DNA from: Opitutales bacterium
GTDB lineage: Bacteria > Verrucomicrobiota > Verrucomicrobiia > Opitutales > Oceanipulchritudinaceae
Length of the DNA stretch: 5,346 nucleotides
Assembly: GCA_007123395.1 (NCBI GenBank)
Contig: SKLD01000368.1
Location: forward strand, 1-5,346
Direction of reading: 5' to 3'
This document shows positions 1 to 4,763 of the stretch, piece after piece (position 1 is the first letter of the stretch; every line of letters starts with the position of its first letter). The notes beneath the pieces are model-generated. The model had not been told where the DNA came from and ran no database searches. It saw only the letters and a list, made by a program, of their open reading frames with translations. Both the position numbers and the translations under genes were made by a program.

Positions 1-1
1 C

Positions 2-841
2 GAGCGCCACTACCAGCCGTTTTTCGCCGTGCTCTCCGTACAGCCCCCGCACAGCCCTTACGTGCCGCCCACCAACCCGGAGCACCCCGTCCACCCCACG
101 CGCAACCCCGCGAATATCCGCCTCCGCCCCAACGTGCCGCAGGTTCCGTGGGTGCGCGAGAAAGCCGCCCTCGATATCGACGGCTACTGCGGCATGATCG
201 AAAATCTCGACCACAACCTCGGCCGCATCCGCGACGGCCTCAAGCGGCTCGGCGTCGACGAGGACACATGGATCGTCTTCTTCTCCGACCACGGAGACAT
301 GCTCGGCAGCCACGGCCAGTGGGAAAAGTCGAGCCCGTGGGAGGAAAGCATCCGCATCCCCTTCATCGTCGGCAAACTCGGCGGGCAGGAGCGCATGCGC
401 ACCGGCATCTGCGACGCCGTCCTCAACCACGTCGACATCGCCCCCACGACCCTCGGCCTCTGCGGGCTGCCCGTCCCCGAATGGATGGTCGGGCGTAACT
501 ACGCCGGACACTGCCTGCGCAACGACGATCCCCTGCGCGCCCGCGTCGGCGAAGCCGTCGGCGAGGATCCGGAATCCGCCTACCTCCAGCAGATCCCCCG
601 CAAGCGCCACCCCCACTCCGTCAACAAAGCGTGGCGCGGCGTCGTCACCCGCGACAAGTGGAAGTATGTCTGCCAGCCCGGGCACGACTGGCTCCTCCAC
701 AACCTCGACGAAGATCCATACGAGCAGAACAACCTCGCCCACAACGAGGTCTACCGCGATCAGCGCCTGCGCTGCCGCGGACTCCTCCGCGCATGGATCG
801 AAAAGACGGGCGACGACTTCGAACTGCCGCCCGAAGACTGA
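2..841 (+). CDS. Sulfatase (formylglycine-dependent family), 5' end missing
   Basis: This is the C-terminal 279 residues of a type I sulfatase (alkaline-phosphatase-like fold), an enzyme that hydrolyses sulfate esters, often on sulfated polysaccharides. The frame is open from base 2, so the GTG at 29 is an internal valine rather than a start. The segment PFFAVLSVQPPHSPYVPP just inside the edge matches the conserved core strand and PPH/PY segment of sulfatases. SDHGDMLGSHG follows (D and H codons at 287-292), supplying the metal-binding Asp-His pair, then a Lys and the WEESIRIPFIV segment that lines the active site. Near the C terminus, KWKYVCQPG...LLHNLDEDPYEQNNLA is the typical sulfatase ending. 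The Cys/Ser-x-Pro-x-Arg motif that is converted to formylglycine lies outside the window, so activity and substrate cannot be judged. The 116 bases after the stop hold a T6 run at 896-901 but no convincing terminator stem. Confidence 0.93.
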   Translation, partial: ERHYQPFFAVLSVQPPHSPYVPPTNPEHPVHPTRNPANIRLRPNVPQVPWVREKAALDIDGYCGMIENLDHNLGRIRDGLKRLGVDEDTWIVFFSDHGDMLGSHGQWEKSSPWEESIRIPFIVGKLGGQERMRTGICDAVLNHVDIAPTTLGLCGLPVPEWMVGRNYAGHCLRNDDPLRARVGEAVGEDPESAYLQQIPRKRHPHSVNKAWRGVVTRDKWKYVCQPGHDWLLHNLDEDPYEQNNLAHNEVYRDQRLRCRGLLRAWIEKTGDDFELPPED

Positions 842-957
842 GTGCCGCCGTCCCGCCGGAGGCAGTGCCGCCGAAATAACCCGGATATCCGCCGCTTTTT
901 TCCTTGCCCGCCCCCCGCACGGCGCTTTGTCTGGGCGGTTTTCCAATTGATCGACCC

Positions 958-1191
958 ATGGCCAGAATCTGCTACGTAACCGGCAAGAGCCGCACCTCAG
1001 GAAGTGTCATCCACCGCCGCGGTATCCGCAAGAAGAGCGGCGGAATCGGCACGCACATCGCGAAGATCTCGAAGCGCACCTTCCGCCCGAACCTTCAGCG
1101 CGTGCGCATCAAGCTGCCCTCCGGCCAAGTGAAGCGCGTCTGGGTCTCCGCCAAGGCCCTCAAGGCCGGCAAGGTCGAGAAGGTCGTCTGA
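958..1191 (+). CDS. rpmB: 50S ribosomal protein L28
   Basis: The 77-residue basic protein starts MARICYVTGK and carries the L28 signature FRPNLQRVRIKLPSG followed by RVWVSAKALKAGKVEKVV. L28 is a small component of the large ribosomal subunit that binds 23S rRNA. The length is normal for the family. There is no CxxC pair, so this is the zinc-independent form. The middle insert KKSGGIGTHIAKISKR resembles L28 of Verrucomicrobiota. The ATG at 958 is chosen because the MAR(I/V)C start is universal in this family, although an open frame extends upstream to 904. No Shine-Dalgarno sequence is evident before it. It stands alone here: the upstream gene is a sulfatase and the downstream gene is convergent, so it is not beside rpmG as in many bacteria. 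A GTAG-headed hairpin lies 22 bases after the stop. Confidence 0.96.
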   Translation: MARICYVTGKSRTSGSVIHRRGIRKKSGGIGTHIAKISKRTFRPNLQRVRIKLPSGQVKRVWVSAKALKAGKVEKVV

Positions 1192-1213
1192 CGACCGGGC
1201 TCCAAAACCTCAA

Positions 1214-1299
1214 GTAGCCGAACGCGTCAGTTTGGAGGGGGTCGGCAAACCCTGCAAACCTCCTTCAATCCAGTTCCAAAGCCTGACGGCTTCGGCTAC
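1214..1299. repeat. REPIN-like inverted pair of GTAG-headed hairpins
   Basis: The left arm has GTAG at 1214-1217, followed on the plus strand by the hairpin CCGAAC-GCGTCA-GTTTGG (1218-1235). The right arm is the reverse orientation: on the minus strand GTAG (1299-1296) is followed by CCGAAGCC-GTCA-GGCTTTGG (1295-1276), an 8-bp stem with one G-T wobble and a tetraloop. The two heads face outwards, about 40 bases separate the hairpins, and the arms are also imperfect inverted repeats of each other. Known bona fide REP sequences carry a 5' GTAG or GGAG head and are moved by RAYT transposases, and two inverted REPs form a REPIN. The assignment is inferred from architecture. Each hairpin lies downstream of the convergent gene read on the same strand (rpmB or the exported protein), so it may also act in 3' end formation, although no U-tract follows. 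Confidence 0.6.
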
Positions 1300-1311
1300 A
1301 AACTGAGCCTT

Positions 1312-1335
1312 CCAAAGCCTCACGGCTTCGGCGAC
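1312..1335 (-). repeat. Third REP-like hairpin, overlapping the 3' end of a gene
   Basis: On the minus strand a GTCG head (1335-1332; GTAG in the other copies) is followed by CCGAAGCC-GTGA-GGCTTTGG (1331-1312). It matches the right arm of the neighbouring REPIN in both stem arms and differs by one base in the loop. Together with that arm it forms a 23-bp direct repeat (1274-1296 and 1310-1332) with one mismatch, offset by 36 bp. The TGA stop codon of the minus-strand gene at 1320-2495 lies in its loop, and its left half encodes the last four residues, Ser-Pro-Lys-Pro. Confidence 0.6.
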
Positions 1336-2495
1336 GGGTCTTGCAGCAACCGAACCATTGCCTGTTCGACGGCCTCGGCCTCGAAGCGGTCGGCCTCGAA
1401 GCGGTCGGCCCACCGCTCCCGTTCCTCCCTGTCTGCCGCGAGCGGCAACTGCTCGTAGAACACCCCGAGCGATAAGAGCGCGTTGTGGTAGACAGGATGC
1501 ACCCGGCCGAGCAACGACCGCACCGCGCGCCCGCGCTCCAACGCCAACGCGCGCAAGGCCGGATCGTCCGCGAGGGCGGCCAAACCGCGCGGGTCCGCCC
1601 ACTCCGCCGCGCCCCGCCGACGCACACCCGCCCGCGCCAGCGCGTCGATCCGCGCCCGCGACTCCGCCGCCGTGAGAAAAGGCCCTCGCGACCGCGCGCC
1701 GAACTCCGCGAGGCACACGGCGAGCCACAGTTCAAAACGGTCGGCATCGCCGCCCAGCGCGGAAAGCGCGCGGAAAGCACCCCGCCCACCGTCCTCCGCG
1801 CGGCTCGCCGCCGCGATGAAACCGGCGTAGCGCTCCGCATCCCCCGCCGCCGCAAGCGCGACCTCCAAGAACCAATACGACCGCGCCCGGAAATACGCTT
1901 CCAGCCCACCCGCACCTCCGCCCGCGAAGACCCCGGCAAACCCGGGATCCTCTGTCGCGGGCAAAACCGCGTGCCCGGCGAGGGAATCCCCGCGCGCCGG
2001 ATTTAGATGCACGCGCAACTGCTCCACCAAACCCGTGCGGATCCAGTGCGGCACAGTGCCGCCTTCGACGCCTTGTTCGAGCAGCCAAGCATGCGTCACA
2101 GCCGCCGACAGCGCATCCCAAAACACGTCCTCGCTCAACGCCGGTCCCCACGGCACCCGCAGCACGGCAATGCCGCCCTCGACACTCCAGCCCGCCGCCG
2201 CGCCGTCTCCTTCCGGCGGCAACACCAGCCGCACCCGCTCCGTGCGTCCTTCGAAGGAGAGCCCGTCCGCCTCCAGCAGAGGCAGCCACACGCGGAGAAC
2301 GCCAGTCGTGTGCAACAGCGCGGTGGCATCGGCAGACACCACGCCCACGGGTCCGACTTGGATGACACGTGCGGCGGAGAGCGGCGGCAAACCGCGTTCC
2401 GGTGCGGCATCCGCAACGACGCACGCCGCAAAAAGCGACCCCGTCCAAATCCACACCGCCGCCGGACGGCGGACCGCGCACCACTGCGACTTCAC
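1320..2495 (-). CDS. Exported protein, probable inactive peptidase-MA-like (gluzincin-type) relative
   Basis: This is a 391-residue protein with an N-terminal signal sequence (basic start, hydrophobic WIWTGSLFAACVVADA at about 15-30), so it is likely exported. Cys25 in FAAC is a poor lipobox. Residues about 126-160 (DALSAAVTHAWLLEQ...VPHWIRTGLVEQL) align by eye with the pattern of peptidase-MA-like gluzincins, HELTHAWL...VPxWLxEGLAEYL, and ARSYWFLEVAL...GDAERYAGFI (203-226) resembles the helix that follows in that family. The zinc motif HExxH reads AAVTH (131-135), and the third ligand Glu is Thr154, so hydrolysis is not expected. The C-terminal third is Ala/Arg/Glu-rich and helical, with a small DRFEA duplication. 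It starts at GTG with a GTGA overlap with the gene before it, indicating translational coupling. The stop codon lies in a REP-like hairpin. The coding frame is well supported; the fold is an inference. Confidence 0.72.
   Translation of the reverse strand: MKSQWCAVRRPAAVWIWTGSLFAACVVADAAPERGLPPLSAARVIQVGPVGVVSADATALLHTTGVLRVWLPLLEADGLSFEGRTERVRLVLPPEGDGAAAGWSVEGGIAVLRVPWGPALSEDVFWDALSAAVTHAWLLEQGVEGGTVPHWIRTGLVEQLRVHLNPARGDSLAGHAVLPATEDPGFAGVFAGGGAGGLEAYFRARSYWFLEVALAAAGDAERYAGFIAAASRAEDGGRGAFRALSALGGDADRFELWLAVCLAEFGARSRGPFLTAAESRARIDALARAGVRRRGAAEWADPRGLAALADDPALRALALERGRAVRSLLGRVHPVYHNALLSLGVFYEQLPLAADREERERWADRFEADRFEAEAVEQAMVRLLQDPSPKP
1377..1410. repeat. 15-bp tandem duplication within a coding region
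   Basis: The unit GGCCTCGAAGCGGTC occurs twice (1377-1391, 1392-1406), followed by a partial third copy, GGCC. Because the period is a multiple of three, it inserts five in-frame residues in the minus-strand gene, giving DRFEADRFEA near the C terminus. It is probably a slippage product. Confidence 0.85.
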
Positions 2496-3238
2496 GACTC
2501 CGCCGACTCTTCCGGCGTCGGTGCCGGAGTCGGTTCCGGACCGAAGACGAGGATCAACTCCCCGTCCTCAATCCTCGCCGATTCGATGCGCCGCAGCTGC
2601 GGACCGATCTCTGCCGCCTCCTCCAGCGCGGCAAACAGCCCGCGCACTTCCCGCGCGACGAGGGGCGCCAGCGCCGGTACATACCCGAGCGGTGCACGCC
2701 CGAGCAGGCTGTTCGTATGCTCAAAGCGCAATCCGTCCTCCGTCGCCCGCACCGTCCCGGACACCTGATAAACCATGCGGCGGTCCCCGCCCGGCAGACG
2801 CACATTCAAGGTCGTGCCAACATGCAGCTTCCCGTTCTCAAACCGGAAATCCGGCACCGCCGGCGTGGCGCGCAACCCCAGCAAAGTCGGCGGGCGCGCC
2901 TCTTCGTCGTCGCCCGAGCGCGGCGTGCCCGGAGTCAGTTGGGTGCGCGCCCACTGGTTGAGGTCACCCTCCGACAGAACCACCTCGCCCTCGAATCCCG
3001 TCAGGATACCCGAGCGGACGGTGCGCCAACGCTGCGTGCCCGTGCCCGGATCGCCTTTCACCCAATAGGCCTGCCCCGGCTCGCGCTCATCCTCCGCCGG
3101 CGGCGCGTTGACCTCGCGCACGCTTTCCGTCGCGAGACTCGCAAAGGCCAGCCCGGCCCCAAAAAACAAGGAGAGCACCGCGAGGACCATGACGGTCGTC
3201 AAGCCAACCGGACGCTCCTCTTTCTTCTTCGGTGCCAT
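2492..3238 (-). CDS. Membrane-anchored protein of unknown function
   Basis: I do not recognise a named family for this 248-residue protein. A short Lys-rich cytoplasmic start (MAPKKKEERP) precedes one hydrophobic segment (about 12-35, VGLTTVMVLAVLSLFFGAGL), which predicts an N-in single-pass anchor with the rest in the periplasm. The outer part contains VVLSEGDLNQWA (87-97), FRFENGKLHVGTTLNVRLPG (131-150), VSGTVRATEDGLRF (159-172) and GRAPLGYVPAL (180-190), and ends in a Pro/Glu/Ser tail. The order 'S-E-x-x-L-N, then short strands around a x-x-x-G-x-L' loosely recalls membrane-anchored YpmS/DUF2140-type proteins, but this is a weak impression. It lies 39 bp after the FmdB-like gene and overlaps the following gene by GTGA. 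The ATG at 3238 puts a charged tail before the membrane segment; an AAAGGAGA lies 18 bases upstream, too far for a normal ribosome binding site. Confidence 0.75.
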   Translation of the reverse strand: MAPKKKEERPVGLTTVMVLAVLSLFFGAGLAFASLATESVREVNAPPAEDEREPGQAYWVKGDPGTGTQRWRTVRSGILTGFEGEVVLSEGDLNQWARTQLTPGTPRSGDDEEARPPTLLGLRATPAVPDFRFENGKLHVGTTLNVRLPGGDRRMVYQVSGTVRATEDGLRFEHTNSLLGRAPLGYVPALAPLVAREVRGLFAALEEAAEIGPQLRRIESARIEDGELILVFGPEPTPAPTPEESAES

Positions 3239-3277
3239 GGCTGAGGTTTGAGGCGTTCTCCTTTCGTCGGCGGCGGC

Positions 3278-3583
3278 TTAGGCCGCGTTCGAAACGGGCG
3301 TCTCCTTTTTCGCCGCCGGTTTTGTCTCGGCGGCGGGCTTCGATGCGTCAGTGCTCTTTGCCGGCTCCTTGGCCGGCTCCTTCTTGTCGTAGCCGGAACG
3401 GTCCTTGAAGTCCGTCTCGTAAAACCCGCTGCCCTTGAAAATGAAGCCGGCCCCGAGGCCGATCTTCCGCTTCAGGGACGGGCGGGCGCACTCCGGGCAG
3501 TCCGACAACGGCACGTCGGACATGCGCTGGAAGGCCTCGAACTCATGTTCGCAGTCAGTGCATTGATACTCGTAAGTGGGCAT
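3278..3583 (-). CDS. FmdB-family zinc-ribbon protein
   Basis: This 101-residue protein opens MPTYEYQCTDC and has CxxC pairs at 8-11 and 29-32 (Cys-Thr-Asp-Cys and Cys-Pro-Glu-Cys), forming a small zinc ribbon. GAGFIFKGSGFYETDF (44-59) follows, the characteristic second half of FmdB-type putative regulatory proteins (Zn_ribbon_8). The tail from about 66 is low-complexity Lys/Ala/Pro/Glu, including EPAKEPAK encoded by a 12-bp tandem duplication at 3360-3383. The name comes from a proposed regulator in formamidase and amidase operons; the actual role of the family is unknown and binding to nucleic acid is only suggested. It is the first gene of the minus-strand set. No Shine-Dalgarno sequence precedes the ATG at 3583, which is fixed by the universal MP(T/I)YEY start. 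Confidence 0.92.
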   Translation of the reverse strand: MPTYEYQCTDCEHEFEAFQRMSDVPLSDCPECARPSLKRKIGLGAGFIFKGSGFYETDFKDRSGYDKKEPAKEPAKSTDASKPAAETKPAAKKETPVSNAA

Positions 3584-3753
3584 GATATAAAGCGTGCAAA
3601 CAAGTTGAACGGAAAGATTTAGAAAACCGGACGATGTAAGCTACAACCACCCGCGAGCCAAGAAAAATCTGTGGCCAAGCGGCTCCAGACCCTGCATTTC
3701 TATTCCTTTTCCAAAATTTTAGCGGCCCTGCCCCGCGGTCGCTCTGTTATACC
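3584..3753. promoter_or_regulatory. Divergent intergenic region between the FmdB-like gene and ispA
   Basis: These 170 bases are clearly more AT-rich than their surroundings, especially 3661-3670 and 3697-3721 (with AAAATTTT at 3713-3720), as expected for a region with two divergent promoters. A small inverted repeat TGTA-N3-TACA lies at 3635-3645. No Shine-Dalgarno sequence is seen before either start codon. A promoter for ispA could not be pinned down. Confidence 0.5.
3618..3646 (-). promoter_or_regulatory. Candidate sigma-70-type promoter for the FmdB-like operon
   Basis: On the minus strand, TTGTAG (3646-3641) and TCTAAA (3623-3618) are separated by 17 bases and match the -35 and -10 consensus at about four of six positions each. 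The implied leader before the ATG at 3583 would be about 28 nt. The TGTA-N3-TACA inverted repeat overlaps the -35 box and could be an operator, but both calls are weak. Confidence 0.28.
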
Positions 3754-4632
3754 ATGCAGTTCAACGAACGCCTCGAAGCCTACCGCAAACGCGCCGAACG
3801 CGCCCTCGACGAATGGCTGCCCGCCGCCGACACCCGCCCGGCACGGCTCCACGCCGCCATGCGCCACGCCGTCGAGAGCGGGGGCAAACGTCTGCGCCCC
3901 GTCCTCCTCTTCGCCGCCGCCGACCTCTACACCCCCGCCGCCAATCCCGCCCCCGCCGCCGCCGCCGTCGAGATGCTCCACACCTACTCTCTCGTCCACG
4001 ACGACCTCCCCTGCATGGACGACAGCCCCCTGCGCCGCGGCCAGCCCACCGTCCACGTCGCCTTCGACGAAGCCACCGCCGTCCTCGCCGGCGACGCCCT
4101 CCTCACCGAAGCCTTCTTCGTCCTTGCCCGTGCCTACGCCCCGCGCCCCGAAACCGCCGCCGCCCTCGCCCGCCTCCTCGGCGAAGCCGCCAACAGCCGC
4201 CACCTCATCGGTGGACAGGCCGCCGACACTCTCGCCGAAGACACCAAAATCTCCGCCGAAGACCTCGACTTCATCCACCTCAACAAAACCGCCGCCCTCA
4301 TCGGCGCCTCTCTCTCCATGGGCCTCGTCCTCACCGACGCCCCCGCCACCGCGCACGAGACCGTCCGCCGCATGGGGCGCTCCCTCGGCCTCGCCTTCCA
4401 GATCGTCGACGACCTCCTCGACGCCACCGGCGACGAAGCCGTCGTCGGCAAACCCCTCCGCGCCGACGCCCGCCACGCCAAAAACACTTACCCCCGTCTT
4501 CACGGCATCACCGCCAGCCGCAAACGCGCCCGCAAACTCACCCAACAAGCCCTCGCTCAGGCCGCCAAACTCGATGCCGACACTGCCTTCCTCGAATCCC
4601 TCATCCAACACCTCGAAAAACGCATCGCGTGA
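3754..4632 (+). CDS. ispA: Farnesyl diphosphate synthase-type polyprenyl synthetase
   Basis: This 292-residue trans-prenyltransferase is a cytosolic enzyme that condenses isopentenyl diphosphate with dimethylallyl and geranyl diphosphate to make farnesyl diphosphate, precursor of undecaprenyl and quinone chains and hopanoids. All family landmarks are present in order: GGKRLRP (43-49), the first Asp-rich motif DDLPCMDD (83-90) with LRRG after it, GGQ (153-155), KT (178-179), the second Asp-rich motif FQIVDDLLD (215-223), and KNTYP (243-247). The spacing DDxxxxD and the aromatic Tyr78 five residues before the first motif match bacterial type II farnesyl synthases of the E. coli IspA kind; a geranylgeranyl product is the main alternative. 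The length is normal. The ATG at 3754 gives a standard N terminus, although no Shine-Dalgarno sequence is present. No other isoprenoid gene lies alongside; dxs, a common neighbour, is absent from at least the next 700 bp. Confidence 0.95.
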   Translation: MQFNERLEAYRKRAERALDEWLPAADTRPARLHAAMRHAVESGGKRLRPVLLFAAADLYTPAANPAPAAAAVEMLHTYSLVHDDLPCMDDSPLRRGQPTVHVAFDEATAVLAGDALLTEAFFVLARAYAPRPETAAALARLLGEAANSRHLIGGQAADTLAEDTKISAEDLDFIHLNKTAALIGASLSMGLVLTDAPATAHETVRRMGRSLGLAFQIVDDLLDATGDEAVVGKPLRADARHAKNTYPRLHGITASRKRARKLTQQALAQAAKLDADTAFLESLIQHLEKRIA

Positions 4633-4763
4633 AGGGTTCGTTTGTTTCCCACGAACGGCCGTCACCAACCCAGCACGGGAAAACCACCTCCGCGCGACAG
4701 GGCAGGCAGGCAACGGAAACGGTCGTCTCCTTTGATTTGGAGTCTCCCGTGGGCAAACAACGG
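4633..4763. other. Non-coding stretch between ispA and the repeat array
   Basis: No gene is seen here. A hairpin with 6-bp arms GTTCGT (4636-4641) and ACGAAC (4651-4656) lies four bases after the ispA stop and may help end transcription, although no U-tract follows. A short GGCA tandem sits near 4701-4712. An imperfect inverted repeat pairs 4639-4653 with 4748-4762 (CGTTTGTTTCCCACG against CGTGGGCAAACAACG) and ends next to the start of the array. Confidence 0.5.

Noticed and set aside
882..901. Rho-independent terminator after the sulfatase (CGGATATCCG followed by a T-run)
   Set aside because: The palindrome leaves only a three-pair stem once a loop is allowed, and no longer stem pairs into the T6 run.
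1210..1728. Minus-strand frame with a repeated VAEAVRLW peptide at its end
   Set aside because: The peptide repeat is simply the REP-like DNA repeat translated. The rest is an Arg/Gly/Ala-rich shadow of the exported-protein gene in another frame.
3671..3705. tRNA-like start (GTGGCCAAGCGGCTCC resembling a D-arm)
   Set aside because: No anticodon stem, no GGTTCGAAT-type T-arm and no acceptor pairing follow within tRNA distance.
3745..3753. Extended -10 promoter element (TGTTATACC) for ispA
   Set aside because: It abuts the ATG, so transcription would begin inside the coding region, while the ATG at 3754 is needed for a normal IspA N terminus.
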